Origin: Hydrogenophilales bacterium
GTDB lineage: Bacteria > Pseudomonadota > Gammaproteobacteria > Burkholderiales > Thiobacillaceae
Direction of reading: 5' to 3'
Length of the DNA: 64,000 nt
Assembly: GCA_016195805.1 (NCBI GenBank)
Contig: JACPYT010000018.1
Span: forward strand, 77,549 to 141,548
Part shown: positions 26,570 through 36,208 of the stretch, one piece after another
Position numbering within the stretch: the stretch's first letter is position 1
How the letters are laid out: every line of letters begins with the position of its first letter
Translations under genes and position numbers: made by a program
Notes under the pieces: model-generated
What the model saw: the letters and a program-made list of their open reading frames with translations, nothing else
Database searches by the model: none
Told to the model about the DNA's origin: nothing

Positions 26570-26704
26570 CTCGGGGGACAGACGGAGCGGCGACGCTTTA
26601 GCTGTATTTGTATCCCGCCCGCAAGTTGTCAAGATTAACGCGGCGGCTCGTGCACGCGCATCATTGTGCACTGCCCTGTCCTTCAGCGTCAATTCCCCCG
26701 CCGC

Positions 26705-27577
26705 ATGATGTTCCTGTTCAGGCTGCTGGCCCACCTGCCACTGCCGCTGCTGCATGGGCTGGGCATCGCGCTGGGCTGGCTCGTTTACTGGGCGCCGGGC
26801 CGCCACTCCGGGCGCATGCGCAGCAATCTGTTCGACAGCGGCCTGTGCACGGCCGGACGCGATTGCAAACGTCTGCTGCGGCAGACCATCGGCGAGTCCG
26901 GCAAGGCCATCGTCGAACTGCTGCCGGTGTGGCTGCGCCCGTACGACAAGGTAGTGAAACTGGTGAAGGGCACCAGCGGCTGGGAGCACATCGACGCCGC
27001 GCGCGCAGCGGGCCGGGGCATCATCCTGATCGGCCCGCATATCGGCTGTTTCGAAATCATCAACCTGTATTACGCGTCGCTGCATCCGTTCACTGCCATG
27101 TACAAGCCGCCGCGCAAGGCGGTGCTGGCGAGCCTGATGCTGGCCGGCCGCCAGCGCGGCCAGGCGACGCTGGTGCCGACCGACCTGTCGGGCGTGCGTG
27201 CCCAGTTGGCGGCGCTGAAACGCCGCGAAGCGATCGGCATCCTGCCCGACCAGGTGGCCACCGGCGGCGACGGCGTGTGGGCGCCGTTCTTCGGGCGCCC
27301 GGCCTATACGCCGACGCTGGTCGCCAGCCTGCAGCGCAAGACCGGCGCGGCGGCGTTCTTCATCGCTGCCGAGCGACTGAGCTGGGGACGCGGCTACCAT
27401 ATCCACGTCTATCCGCTGGAAACCCCGCTGCCCGAAGATAAAATCGCTGCCGCCGTCCTCATCAACCGGGGCGTGGAAGACATCGTGCGGCGCTTCCCGG
27501 CGCAATACCTGTGGAGCTACAACCGCCACAAACGCCCAGGCGGCGTGGCGCACCCGGACGATCCGCCCGAAGAATGA
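26705..27577 (+). CDS. Lysophospholipid/lipid A acyltransferase family protein (LpxL/LpxM type), first copy
   Basis: A 290-residue membrane-associated acyltransferase of the lipid A late acyltransferase family. The N-terminal hydrophobic helix (residues about 3-32) is followed by the catalytic H-x4-E motif: His112 to Glu117 in IGPHIGCFE, then MYKPPRK and LPDQV. This is the LpxL/HtrB layout, where the enzyme adds a secondary acyl chain to lipid A using acyl-ACP. Which position it acylates cannot be told. The tandem gene follows with an ATGA overlap. Start chosen at the ATG pair 26705/26708, since an upstream start would add 13 residues without conservation. Confidence 0.9.
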   Translation: MMFLFRLLAHLPLPLLHGLGIALGWLVYWAPGRHSGRMRSNLFDSGLCTAGRDCKRLLRQTIGESGKAIVELLPVWLRPYDKVVKLVKGTSGWEHIDAARAAGRGIILIGPHIGCFEIINLYYASLHPFTAMYKPPRKAVLASLMLAGRQRGQATLVPTDLSGVRAQLAALKRREAIGILPDQVATGGDGVWAPFFGRPAYTPTLVASLQRKTGAAAFFIAAERLSWGRGYHIHVYPLETPLPEDKIAAAVLINRGVEDIVRRFPAQYLWSYNRHKRPGGVAHPDDPPEE

Positions 27578-28488
27578 GCTCCACCCAATCCAACAAGCTG
27601 ATGCGTCCCGCGCTGCTACCGGTCTGGTTCAGCGTCGGCCTGCTGTGGCTGCTGCACTGGCTGCCGCTGCCGCTGCAGGCGGCCATCGGCAATCTCCTGG
27701 GCTGGCTGCTGGCGCAGCTGCCGGGCAAGCGCCGTCATGTCGTCGCCACCAATCTCGCCCTGTGCTTTCCCGACACCCCCAGGCGGGAGCGCGACCGCTG
27801 GCTGCGGCAGACCTACCAGGCTTCCATGCGCGCCGTGCTCGAGCACGGCCTGTTGTGGTGGGGTTCCGAAGCGCGGTTGCGGCGCCTGATCCAGATCGAC
27901 AATCCCGAAGCCGTGATGGGCGACGGCGTGCGGCCGGTGATCTGGCTGGCGCCGCATTTCGTCGGACTCGACATGGGCGGCGTGCGGCTCAGTATGGATC
28001 GCCAGGTCGCCTCGATGTACGCGCCCTCGAAGAACCCCGCCTCGGACTGGCTGATGCTGCGCGGGCGTTCGCGTTTCCATGCGCCGGTGCTGATCGCCAA
28101 GTCGGACGGCATCAAGCCGGTGCTGAAGGCGCTGAAGACTCATCTTCCATTCTATTACCTGCCGGACCAGGACCAGGGGCGCCTCAATGCCGTATTCGTT
28201 CCATTCTTCGGCATCCAGGCCGCCACTCTCTCGGCGCTGCCGCGGTTGGCCAAACTCACGGGCGCGCAAATCGTCCCCGTCATCACCCGCCAGCTGCCCG
28301 GCGGCGCGGGCTACCGTCTGCGCTTCTATCCGCCATGGGACAATTTTCCCAGCGACGACCTGGAAGCCGACGTCGCGCGCATGAACGCCTTCATCGAGGA
28401 ACGCATCCGCGAAATCCCGCCGCAGTATCTGTGGCTGCACCGCCGCTTCAAGACCCGGCCCGAAGGCGAAACCAGTCTGTATGAGTGA
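27574..28488 (+). CDS. Lysophospholipid/lipid A acyltransferase family protein (LpxL/LpxM type), second copy
   Basis: A 304-residue relative of the preceding gene, sharing the same fold and layout. An N-terminal helix is at about residues 12-36, the catalytic H-x4-D runs from His128 to Asp133 in LAPHFVGLD, and MYAPSKNP and YYLPDQDQG follow. The different acidic residue (Asp instead of Glu) and low identity suggest different acyl or position specificity, so the two enzymes probably act in turn. Its start overlaps the first copy by ATGA and its stop overlaps the next gene, a chain of translational coupling. Confidence 0.9.
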   Translation: MSSTQSNKLMRPALLPVWFSVGLLWLLHWLPLPLQAAIGNLLGWLLAQLPGKRRHVVATNLALCFPDTPRRERDRWLRQTYQASMRAVLEHGLLWWGSEARLRRLIQIDNPEAVMGDGVRPVIWLAPHFVGLDMGGVRLSMDRQVASMYAPSKNPASDWLMLRGRSRFHAPVLIAKSDGIKPVLKALKTHLPFYYLPDQDQGRLNAVFVPFFGIQAATLSALPRLAKLTGAQIVPVITRQLPGGAGYRLRFYPPWDNFPSDDLEADVARMNAFIEERIREIPPQYLWLHRRFKTRPEGETSLYE

Positions 28489-28978
28489 CGTCAGTCTGCA
28501 CCGTCTGACGCCGCAAGAGGTCGACGCCGTCAGCGCACTGGCGCGCATCGTCTGGCAGACCACCTACCCGGCGTTGATTTCGCAGGCGCAGATCGACGCC
28601 ATGCTGGCCGACCGCTACGCTGCCAGCCGCATTCGCACGCAGCTCGACGACCCCAACCAAGCCTGGTGGGTCGCACGACGGAACCCGGCGCTGGCCGGCT
28701 TTGCCCATGCCGTGCTGGACGGCATGGACTGCAAGCTCGACAAGCTTTACGTTCATCCCGATCACCAGCGCCAGGGCATCGGCGCCGCGCTGCTGCGGGC
28801 CGTCCAGGACTGGGCACGTCAACAGCAATCTTGCCGGCTGTGGCTGCAGGTCAACCGCGGCAACACGCAGGCGATCGCCGCCTATCAAAAATATGGCTTC
28901 CGCATCGTCGAGTCGCGCGTGTTCGACATCGGCCACGGCTTCGTGATGGACGACCATGTGATGGAGTTGCCCCTATGA
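28481..28978 (+). CDS. GNAT family N-acetyltransferase
   Basis: A 165-residue GNAT protein. The acetyl-CoA loop HQRQGIGAALLRA (about residues 89-101; Q/RxxGxG/A motif) and strand LDKLYVHPDHQ are clear; AIAAYQKYGFRI is the B motif before the C-terminal strand. The substrate cannot be named. Its ATG lies inside the end of the upstream acyltransferase gene (eight-base overlap), and its stop overlaps the CoA-binding gene. Confidence 0.88.
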   Translation: MSDVSLHRLTPQEVDAVSALARIVWQTTYPALISQAQIDAMLADRYAASRIRTQLDDPNQAWWVARRNPALAGFAHAVLDGMDCKLDKLYVHPDHQRQGIGAALLRAVQDWARQQQSCRLWLQVNRGNTQAIAAYQKYGFRIVESRVFDIGHGFVMDDHVMELPL

Positions 28979-29430
28979 ACTTTGCCAATCCCGACGACGC
29001 CACGCTGCGCGCGCTGCTCAATCGCATCAAAACCATCGCCGTCGTCGGCCTGTCGCCGCAGCCCGCGCGGCCGAGCTACCGCGTGGCACAGGCGATGCAG
29101 CGTTACGGCTATCGCATCGTGCCGGTGCGCCCGCTGGTCGATGAGGTACTGGGCGAGAAGGCCTATGCCAGCCTCGCAGACATTCCTTTTGCGGTCGATC
29201 TGGTCGACGTGTTTCGCGCCGCCGAGCATGTGCCGGCTATCGTCGAGCAGTGCCTGGCGCTACACTCCATGCAACGGCCATTTTCGACGGTGCATCATTC
29301 ACCGGCAGCCATCTGGATCCAGGAAGGCATCGTTCACGATGACGCCGCGCAACGCGCGCAGGCGGGCGGCATGACCGTGGTGATGGACCGCTGCCTGCTC
29401 AAGGAATACGTCAGACTCAAAACCGAATGA
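28975..29430 (+). CDS. CoA-binding domain protein (COG1832 type)
   Basis: A 151-residue Rossmann-like CoA-binding protein. Motifs are [19 protein letters not shown] (residues 18-36), [10 protein letters not shown] and [12 protein letters not shown], typical of the YccU/COG1832 group. It is soluble, without a known reaction. Start is the ATG that overlaps the GNAT stop; the frame runs farther upstream but there overlaps the GNAT gene. It is followed by dapF with an ATGA overlap or a 33-base-later start. Confidence 0.88.
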   Translation: MNFANPDDATLRALLNRIKTIAVVGLSPQPARPSYRVAQAMQRYGYRIVPVRPLVDEVLGEKAYASLADIPFAVDLVDVFRAAEHVPAIVEQCLALHSMQRPFSTVHHSPAAIWIQEGIVHDDAAQRAQAGGMTVVMDRCLLKEYVRLKTE

Positions 29431-29459
29431 ATACCGCAGGCACAAGTACCCAACAGGGC

Positions 29460-30290
29460 ATGAAACTGAAATTCACCAAAATGCACGGCCTCGGCAACGA
29501 CTTCGTCGTGATCGACGGCATCAGTCAGGCTGTCGCGCTTACGCCGGAGCAATGCTGCCGCATCGCCGACCGCCACTTCGGGATAGGCTGCGACCAGATC
29601 CTGCTGGTCGAGAAACCCGGCCGCGCCGACGTCGATTTCCGCTACCGCATCTTCAACGCCGACGGCGGCGAGGTGGAGCAGTGCGGCAACGGCGCGCGCT
29701 GCTTCGTGCGCTTCGTGCACGACAAGGGACTCACCGGCAAGACCGTGATCCGCGTGGAAACCGCTTCCGGCGTGATCGAGCCACGCCTGCTAGCCAATGG
29801 CCAGGTCACCGTCGACATGGGCGCGCCGCGCTTTGCGCCCGCCGACATTCCGTTCGCCGCCGAAGCCGAGGCGATGACGTATGCGCTCAAGGTCGGCCAG
29901 CACGTCCTCGACATCGCCGCGCTGTCGATGGGCAACCCGCACGCAGTGCTGCGGGTGAACGATCTCGACAGCGCGCCGGTGGACATCCTCGGCGCGGCGA
30001 TCGAGTCGCACGCGCGCTTTCCGCAGCGGGTCAACGCGGGATTCATGCAAGTGCTGACCCCGCACGACATCCGCCTGCGCGTCTACGAACGCGGCGCCGG
30101 CGAAACGCTGGCCTGCGGCACCGGCGCCTGCGCTGCGGCGGTCGCGGGGATTCGCCAGGGCTGGCTGCAAAGCCCGGTCAGCGTGCACACGCGCGGCGGC
30201 GACCTCGTCATCGAATGGGCGGGCACGGGCCAGCCGGTATACATGACCGGGCCGGCTGAAACAGTATTTGAAGGGGAGATCGAACTCTAA
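29460..30290 (+). CDS. dapF: Diaminopimelate epimerase
   Basis: Interconverts LL- and meso-diaminopimelate for lysine and peptidoglycan (276 aa from the chosen start). The proton-relay cysteines are Cys75 in [10 protein letters not shown] and a later one in [10 protein letters not shown]. The family N-terminus [17 protein letters not shown] begins at 29460; an ATG at 29427 that overlaps the preceding stop would add 11 residues and may be used for coupling. The order dapF-DUF484-xerC is the conserved proteobacterial cluster. Confidence 0.95.
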   Translation: MKLKFTKMHGLGNDFVVIDGISQAVALTPEQCCRIADRHFGIGCDQILLVEKPGRADVDFRYRIFNADGGEVEQCGNGARCFVRFVHDKGLTGKTVIRVETASGVIEPRLLANGQVTVDMGAPRFAPADIPFAAEAEAMTYALKVGQHVLDIAALSMGNPHAVLRVNDLDSAPVDILGAAIESHARFPQRVNAGFMQVLTPHDIRLRVYERGAGETLACGTGACAAAVAGIRQGWLQSPVSVHTRGGDLVIEWAGTGQPVYMTGPAETVFEGEIEL

Positions 30291-30967
30291 TGAACATGCA
30301 ACCCACCAACCTAGAACCCCAGGCCATCGCCGAGTTCCTGACCCGGCATCCGAATTTCTTCAACGACTTTCCCATGCTGCTGGCGGACCTGCACATTCCG
30401 CATCCGCACGGTACCCACGCCGTGTCGATGAGCGAGCGCCAGCTGATTGCGATGCGCGACAAGGTGCGGATGCTGGAAAACAAGCTCGCCGAGCTGATCC
30501 AGTTCGGCGAGGAAAACGACGGCATCTCCGAAAAGCTGCACGCGCTGACGCTCGCGCTGGTAACCGCCAGCCAGCCGCAGGACGTCGCCGCTGCGCTGGC
30601 GATCCACCTGCGCGACGGTTTCGCCGTGCCGCATCACGCGCTGCGCGTCTGGACGCTGACCGGCGAGCCGATGCCGGGGCTCGATCAGCCGGTGTCGCAA
30701 GCAGTGCGCGATGCCGTGGCGGCGATGCTGCATCCGGTATGCGGCCCGCTTGCCGTGCCCGAGGCCAGCGACTGGTTTGGTGAAGTCTCGCCGCACCTGC
30801 GCGCGTTTGCCTGCATTCCACTGCGGCCTGCCGCTGTCGCCGCTCCGATCGGTCTGCTGGTATTGGCGTCGGAGGAAGCCAAGCGCTTCTACCCCGGCAT
30901 GGGCACGCTCTACCTCGATCGCCTGAGCCAGCTGGTCGGCGCCGCGCTGGTGCGGATGCAGGGTTGA
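30290..30967 (+). CDS. DUF484 family protein (GAF-like)
   Basis: A 225-residue DUF484 protein. The N-terminal signature is IAEFLTRHPNFFNDFPMLLADLHIPH (quoted here only in outline: FLxxHPxFF...LxxLxxPH), then an arginine/leucine-rich helix SMSERQLIAMRDKVRMLE and a GAF-like domain in the last 130 residues. The start is a TAATG overlap with dapF. Its function is unknown, although it is conserved between dapF and xerC in many proteobacteria. Its stop overlaps the xerC start. Confidence 0.92.
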   Translation: MNMQPTNLEPQAIAEFLTRHPNFFNDFPMLLADLHIPHPHGTHAVSMSERQLIAMRDKVRMLENKLAELIQFGEENDGISEKLHALTLALVTASQPQDVAAALAIHLRDGFAVPHHALRVWTLTGEPMPGLDQPVSQAVRDAVAAMLHPVCGPLAVPEASDWFGEVSPHLRAFACIPLRPAAVAAPIGLLVLASEEAKRFYPGMGTLYLDRLSQLVGAALVRMQG

Positions 30968-31884
30968 ACGCGGTCGCGGCCTATCTGCAAACCCTCGCCG
31001 CCGAACGGCGGCTGTCGCCGCATACCGTGGCGGCCTATCAGCGCGACCTGGCCAACCTTGCCAGCCTGACCGCCGGCAAGCCGCTGGCCGAACTGACCGT
31101 CACCGACATCCGCGGCGCCATCGTCAAGCTGCGCAGCCAGAATCTGGGGGCGACCAGTGTGGCGCGGCAGTTGTCGAGCTGGCGCGGGTTTTACGTCTTT
31201 GCCTGCCGCCGGCTCGGCTTTGCCAACAACCCCTGCACCGGCCTGCGCCCGCCCAAGGCGGCCAAGGCCCTGCCGCAGATCCTGTCGCCCGATGCCTGCA
31301 CCCAGCTGCTCGACGGCGGCACGTCTGCTGCAGCCGACGATGCCCTTCTGGCGCGCGACCGCGCCATGTTCGAGCTGTTCTATTCGTCCGGCCTGCGCCT
31401 GGCGGAACTGGTGGGGCTCGATCTCCACGACCTCAACCTGCAAGCGGGCGAAGCGCAGGTCACCGGCAAGGGCAACAAGACCCGCATCGTGCCGGTGGGA
31501 CAACAGGCCCTGGCCGCGATTGCCGCCTGGCTGCCGCACCGGCTGCCGCTTATATCCCGCAGGGACGGTATCCCTAGGGAGGCGCACGCCGACACGACCG
31601 CCCTGTTCATTGGCCAGCGCGGCGCCCGCCTCACGCCGCGCAGCGTGCAGCTGCGGCTCAACCGCTGGGCCTTGCAGGCAGGTCTGAGCCAGCACGTTCA
31701 CCCGCACATGCTGCGCCACGCGTTCGCCACCCATGTGCTGCAATCGTCGGGCGACCTGCGGGCGGTGCAGGAAATGCTCGGCCACGCCAGCATCAGCACC
31801 ACCCAGGTCTACACCCACCTCGACTGGCAGCATCTCGCCAAGGTGTACGACCAGGCGCACCCGCGCGCGCGCAAGAAAAGCTGA
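30964..31884 (+). CDS. xerC: Tyrosine recombinase XerC
   Basis: Site-specific recombinase that with XerD resolves chromosome dimers at dif (306 aa). The SAM-like N-terminal domain starts AVAAYLQTLAAERRLSPHTV. Catalytic residues are Arg in SSGLRLAEL, HxxR in HMLRHAFATH, His in LGHASISTT, and the nucleophile Tyr in QVYTHLDW. The start is TTG with a TTGA overlap to DUF484; it is an uncommon initiation codon but the only one fitting the domain. Context and length show the chromosomal XerC, not a mobile integrase. Confidence 0.95.
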   Translation: MNAVAAYLQTLAAERRLSPHTVAAYQRDLANLASLTAGKPLAELTVTDIRGAIVKLRSQNLGATSVARQLSSWRGFYVFACRRLGFANNPCTGLRPPKAAKALPQILSPDACTQLLDGGTSAAADDALLARDRAMFELFYSSGLRLAELVGLDLHDLNLQAGEAQVTGKGNKTRIVPVGQQALAAIAAWLPHRLPLISRRDGIPREAHADTTALFIGQRGARLTPRSVQLRLNRWALQAGLSQHVHPHMLRHAFATHVLQSSGDLRAVQEMLGHASISTTQVYTHLDWQHLAKVYDQAHPRARKKS

Positions 31885-31902
31885 GCCTCGGTACACCCGA
31901 AA

Positions 31903-31916
31903 TGTAAGCGGTTACA
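31903..31916. promoter_or_regulatory. Small palindrome, possible operator
   Basis: TGTAAGCGGTTACA (TGTAA and TTACA arms around GCGG) lies between xerC and the GGDEF/EAL gene, 63 bases before the latter's ATG. It could be an operator or chance. Confidence 0.3.
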
Positions 31917-31979
31917 CACATTGAATAGCGCGTCTTTACGCCCGCTTCAGAAAGCGCGCATGCCGCCGATTCCTTGCGT

Positions 31980-34799
31980 ATGCGCCCCCGTCTCCCCTCC
32001 CCGCTCGACCGACTTGTGCACGCCCTGCGCCCGGCCCACCTCAGCACCCAGGGCCGCGTCGCGGGCGCAACTCTGTTTGTCCTGATCGCGGTGTTCGCGC
32101 TGGCTGGGCAGCAGGCGCTGCACATCGCCCGCCAGGATGCCGACGCCGCATTGCACGTGCAGGCCACCGCACAGCTTGCGGCGCTGTCGCAAGCTGTGGC
32201 CGACTCGGCCATCCGTGGCGATTATGCGGCCGTGCAGACGCGGCTGCGGATCCCGATCGACCAGGGCAATCTGCGGCAGGTGGCGTACACCGCACCGGAC
32301 GGGCGCGTCCTGCGCCAGCAGGCACACCCTCCAGCCGTAGATCGTCCAGACTGGTTTGCCCGGCTGACCCGTCTCGCCCTGCCCGTCATGCAGCAAGACC
32401 TGATCGTCCAGGGCTCCTATTACGGCAGCCTGAGCATCCAGCCTTCTTCCCATGCGTATGAAGACTTTCTGTGGCATCTCGGCACCCGTCTGTTCCTGCT
32501 GCTCGGCCTTGCAATTGCCCTGCTCGGCTGGCTCATCCGTGCCTTGCTGCGGATCAACCTGAAAGACCTGATCCGCCTCAGCGCGACCGCACGCCAGATC
32601 GAGGCGGGAGATTACAGCGTGCGCCTCCCCATTCGTGCCAGCAGCCCACCCGAACTGCAGGAGTCCGCGCGCGCCTTCAACTTCATGAGCGCGGCGCTGG
32701 AGCGCCTGCTCACCGATCTCGGCGAGCAGCAGAAGGCGCTCGACAGCGCCGCCAGCGTGTCGGAGTCGGATCTCGCCGGCAACATCACCTTCGCCAACGA
32801 CCTGTTCTGCATCATCAGCGGCTACACGCGCGAAGAGCTGATCGGCCAGAATCACCGCATCGTCAATTCGGGCATGCACGACCCCGCGTTTTTCTCCAAC
32901 CTGTGGGGAACCATCGCAAGCGGCCGCACCTGGCGCGGCGAAATCTGCAACCGTGCCAAGGATGGCCGGTTGTTCTGGACCGCCTCGACCATCATCCCGA
33001 TCAAGGGCGACGACGGCCTGCCGCTGAAATACCTGTCGATCCGTTTCGACATCACGCAACGCAAACTCGACGAAGCGGCGCTCAGCACCGAAAAGGAACG
33101 CTGGCAGGTCACGTTGCAATCGATCAACGACGCTGTCGTCGTCACCAATGCGCACAACCAGGTGACCTACCTCAACCCGGCCGCCGAAAGCCTGCTCGGC
33201 CTCGCGCTCGAGGATGCGCTGCTGAATTCGCTGAGCGACGTGATACGGCTGGACCGGGTGAGCGGCGATGAAGAAGCGCCGGCCTGCTTACTGTCGTCGG
33301 CGGCGGCGCTGCACGGCCAGACTGGCTCGGCCCAGTTGCACACGCGCTTTGGCCAGCACCTGGCCATCAGCTACAGCTGTGCCCCGCTGAACGAACATGG
33401 CGGCCTCGGTGCCGTCTATGTGCTACGCGACGAAACCGAAAAGAAGGTATTGCTCGACAATCTGCGCGAAATGGCCTTCCACGACACGCTGACCACCCTG
33501 CCGAATCGCCGCGCGGTGGAAGGCCGCCTGGCGCGCGCGTTGCACACCGCGAGCGACCTGGGCCAGCAGCATGCGTTCTGCTACATCGATCTCGATCAGT
33601 TCAAGCTGGTGAACGATACCTGCGGTCATTCGGTGGGCGATGCCCTGCTGGCGGACATTGCCCAGACCATGAAAGCCGCCCTGCCCGCCCAGGCCTACCT
33701 GGGCCGTCTGGGCGGAGACGAGTTCGGCCTCATCCTGTTCGACACCCGGCCCGACGAGGCGAACCGGATCTGCCGCCAGCTGGTGCAGCGCATCCGCGAC
33801 TTCCGTTTCGAGCACAAGGGGCGGCGCTTCACCCTCGGCGCCTGTGCGGGCATCGCCCCCGTCACGCAAGCCGCGACCACCGCCGGCGACCTCATGATCC
33901 AGGCCGACATGGCGTGCTACCGCGCCAAGTCGGAGGGCAGCGGGCGGGTCATGCTGTACGAGGCGGACGAGGTCGGGTTCCGTCGTCTGGAAGCGGAAAT
34001 GGGCTGGGCGGCCGATTTCGCGCAAGCGCTGGACGCCAACCAGTTCCTGCCCTACCGCCAGCTGATACAGCCGACTTCAAGCCACGGCCAGCCGCATTAC
34101 GAGGTGCTGATCCGCTGGCAACGCAACGGCGTGGTCGAGGGGCCGGCCAAGCTGCTGCCCGCGCTCGAGCGCTACGGCCAGGCCCCCATCCTCGATCGCT
34201 GGATGCTGGAGGCCGTGGTGTCCTATCTGGCCGCGCAGCCCGACGACCATGCGGTGTATTTCATCAACCTGTCGGGCAAGACCGTCGCCGACGAGTCCTT
34301 CCTCGGCGTGGTCTGCCATCTGCTCGATCACTATGGCGTCGCGGGCTCACGCCTGGGGTTCGAGGTGACGGAAACCGCCGCCGTGGTCAATCTGGGCGAT
34401 GCCCAGCGCCTGATCCAGGGCCTGCGCGAACGCGGCTGCCAGTTCGCGCTGGACGATTTCGGCCGCGATGCGTCCTCGTTCTTCTATCTCAAGCACCTGC
34501 CCGCCGACTTCCTCAAGATCGACGGCGCCTTCGTGCGCGGCATGCTGGACGACCGACGCGACCAGGCCATCGTCCGCTCGATCGCACAACTGGCGCGTGA
34601 TTTCGGCATGCATTCGGTGGCCGAGCAGGTGGAGGACGCCGACATGGCCGCGCTGCTCGAAGACATGGGGGTGGATTATTTGCAGGGCTACCACATCCAC
34701 CGTCCGGAAGCCTTTCCCGCCTGGCAGCCGGTCGCCGGATCGCAGTCGGCCGCACCGGAACACGGCGCACGCGCGCCCCACCTGACGCTGATCAAATAG
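31980..34799 (+). CDS. Membrane-bound HAMP-PAS-PAS-GGDEF-EAL protein (cyclic di-GMP turnover)
   Basis: A 939-residue inner-membrane regulator of cyclic di-GMP. Domains in order are a first membrane helix (about 25-45), a periplasmic sensor of roughly 115 residues, a second helix (LFLLLGLAIALLGWLI, about 160-178), HAMP, PAS-1 with a PAC end (KYLSIRFDITQRK), PAS-2, GGDEF with GGDEF at about 578-582 (RLGGDEFGL), and EAL from about 700. The EAL motif reads EVLIR (Glu at about 708), the common EVL variant, with DDFGRD and later EQVED. Both catalytic sets look largely complete, so either cyclase or phosphodiesterase output is possible. A TTG six bases upstream could also start it. No partner gene is adjacent. 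Confidence 0.9.
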   Translation: MRPRLPSPLDRLVHALRPAHLSTQGRVAGATLFVLIAVFALAGQQALHIARQDADAALHVQATAQLAALSQAVADSAIRGDYAAVQTRLRIPIDQGNLRQVAYTAPDGRVLRQQAHPPAVDRPDWFARLTRLALPVMQQDLIVQGSYYGSLSIQPSSHAYEDFLWHLGTRLFLLLGLAIALLGWLIRALLRINLKDLIRLSATARQIEAGDYSVRLPIRASSPPELQESARAFNFMSAALERLLTDLGEQQKALDSAASVSESDLAGNITFANDLFCIISGYTREELIGQNHRIVNSGMHDPAFFSNLWGTIASGRTWRGEICNRAKDGRLFWTASTIIPIKGDDGLPLKYLSIRFDITQRKLDEAALSTEKERWQVTLQSINDAVVVTNAHNQVTYLNPAAESLLGLALEDALLNSLSDVIRLDRVSGDEEAPACLLSSAAALHGQTGSAQLHTRFGQHLAISYSCAPLNEHGGLGAVYVLRDETEKKVLLDNLREMAFHDTLTTLPNRRAVEGRLARALHTASDLGQQHAFCYIDLDQFKLVNDTCGHSVGDALLADIAQTMKAALPAQAYLGRLGGDEFGLILFDTRPDEANRICRQLVQRIRDFRFEHKGRRFTLGACAGIAPVTQAATTAGDLMIQADMACYRAKSEGSGRVMLYEADEVGFRRLEAEMGWAADFAQALDANQFLPYRQLIQPTSSHGQPHYEVLIRWQRNGVVEGPAKLLPALERYGQAPILDRWMLEAVVSYLAAQPDDHAVYFINLSGKTVADESFLGVVCHLLDHYGVAGSRLGFEVTETAAVVNLGDAQRLIQGLRERGCQFALDDFGRDASSFFYLKHLPADFLKIDGAFVRGMLDDRRDQAIVRSIAQLARDFGMHSVAEQVEDADMAALLEDMGVDYLQGYHIHRPEAFPAWQPVAGSQSAAPEHGARAPHLTLIK

Positions 34800-34805
34800 G
34801 ACAGG

Positions 34806-35615
34806 TCAGACGATCACCGTATCAGTCACGCCTTCCACCGCTTCCGGGTAACGCATTTTCAGATTTTCCAGCGTTTCGATCAGCAGTTGGGAAATCATCA
34901 GATTGCGTGCCAGCTTGCTGTTGGCGGGAATCACATGCCACGGCGCGTGCGTCGTGCTGGTGGCCGACAGCGCTGCCTCGTAGGCCTCCATGTAGTCGTC
35001 CCACTGCGCCCGCACGGCAAGATCGCCGGGCTGGAACTTCCACTGTTTTTCGGGCGTGTCGCGACGCTCTTCCAGGCGTTTTTTCTGCTCGTTCCTGGAA
35101 ATGTGCAGATAGAACTTCAGGATCGTCGTGCCGGTTTCCGCCAGCATTTTCTCGAAATCGTTGATCTGGCGGTAGCGGCGCTTGCATTCGGCCGCATCGA
35201 TCCAGCCGTTCACCCGTGTGATGAGTACGTCTTCGTAATGCGAGCGGTTGAAAATGGCGATCTCGCCGGCCCCCGGCACGTGCGGATGCACCCGCCACAG
35301 GTAGTCGTGCGCCAGTTCCGCCGCGGTCGGCGCCTTGAAGCAGGCCACACTTACGCCCAGCGGATCGACCCCCTGGAACACGTGGCGGATGGTGGAATCC
35401 TTGCCTGCGGTGTCCATCGCCTGCAGCACGACCAGCAGTTTGTGCCGACCCTCGGCGAACAGCAATTCCTGCAACGTGTCCAGTCGCTCGCGATATTCAT
35501 CCAGGCGTTGATGCGCATCGGATTTGTCCTTGCCTATGATCGCATCGTCGTCTGCATCCCACTTCGACAGTTTGACCTTGCTGTCGGGCGCAATGCGGGT
35601 ATCGGCAGGTTTCAC
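34806..35615 (-). CDS. ppk2: Polyphosphate kinase 2 family protein
   Basis: A 269-residue PPK2 that moves phosphate between polyphosphate and nucleotides. Walker A AMDTAGKDSTI is at about residues 66-76, the Walker B / lid region FNRSHYEDVLI at about 122-132, then EKQWKFQPGDL. Length and residues fit the short polyphosphate:nucleotide phosphotransferases (class I or III), which cannot be separated by eye. The stop lies seven bases from the end of the convergent GGDEF/EAL gene. The start overlaps the stop of the upstream lipoprotein gene (ATGA), so both are cotranscribed. Confidence 0.92.
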   Translation of the reverse strand: MKPADTRIAPDSKVKLSKWDADDDAIIGKDKSDAHQRLDEYRERLDTLQELLFAEGRHKLLVVLQAMDTAGKDSTIRHVFQGVDPLGVSVACFKAPTAAELAHDYLWRVHPHVPGAGEIAIFNRSHYEDVLITRVNGWIDAAECKRRYRQINDFEKMLAETGTTILKFYLHISRNEQKKRLEERRDTPEKQWKFQPGDLAVRAQWDDYMEAYEAALSATSTTHAPWHVIPANSKLARNLMISQLLIETLENLKMRYPEAVEGVTDTVIV

Positions 35616-36175
35616 AGCGTCTCCTTCGGCGGAATCAGGCGCATCCAGTCGCCCAGCGCGCCGCGGATCTCATCCAGGGTGAGATGCCGCATCAACGGCC
35701 GGTTGCCCGGGGCCATCTGGTTCCATGCGCAGGTCATGCCGCGCAGGTTCGGTTGCGCGGCATCGCGCAGGCGGAACGCGGTGATGTAATACAGAAACGA
35801 CGGTTCGCCGTCGTCGTCATTCACGAATTGCGCCTTCACGAGGGGCGCCGACGCCGCACGGGCGATGAGCGTGCTGACGCTGCGCGTGACCCGAAGCACC
35901 TCGAAGCGCCCCGGCTGCAGCGTCTGGGGCGCGTCGCTGACCGTGTTCAGTTCGACCACGCAGAATGGATCCTGCTCCTGCACGCCATTGCGCGGCACGA
36001 CATGGCCATACTGCAAGCGCACGGTCGCGGACTCGGCCGGAATGGTCAGGGGGCGATCGAGCTGCGCCACCCAGCCCGTCGAATAGGCGTAATACGGCGA
36101 CGCGGGGTTCGGCGATTCGAGCGACGCGCACCCGCCCAGCAGCAACAGCAACAGTCCGACTCCGAGCGTCTTCAT
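35612..36175 (-). CDS. Hypothetical lipoprotein, 187 aa
   Basis: A probable outer-membrane lipoprotein. The signal MKTLGVGLLLLLLGGCAS has the lipobox cysteine at residue 16 (LGGC). The mature part is beta-rich: VRLQYGHVVPRNGVQEQDPF and FCVVELNTV, and ends LIPPKETL. I know no name for the family. The ATG at 36175 is selected over an upstream ATG because it gives the exact signal peptide and a GGAGG ribosome site precedes it. It is followed by ppk2 and preceded by the RND pump on the same strand. Confidence 0.78.
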   Translation of the reverse strand: MKTLGVGLLLLLLGGCASLESPNPASPYYAYSTGWVAQLDRPLTIPAESATVRLQYGHVVPRNGVQEQDPFCVVELNTVSDAPQTLQPGRFEVLRVTRSVSTLIARAASAPLVKAQFVNDDDGEPSFLYYITAFRLRDAAQPNLRGMTCAWNQMAPGNRPLMRHLTLDEIRGALGDWMRLIPPKETL

Positions 36176-36208
36176 CCCGCCTCCTTGCAACATATGACTT
36201 GCGGCGCG

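Noticed and set aside
26531-26704. SAM riboswitch before metK
   Set aside because: The known SAM riboswitch cores could not be seen; only a simple hairpin is present.
30964-31884. XerC as integrase of a mobile element
   Set aside because: It stands in the conserved dapF-DUF484-xerC cluster with no att sites or cargo.
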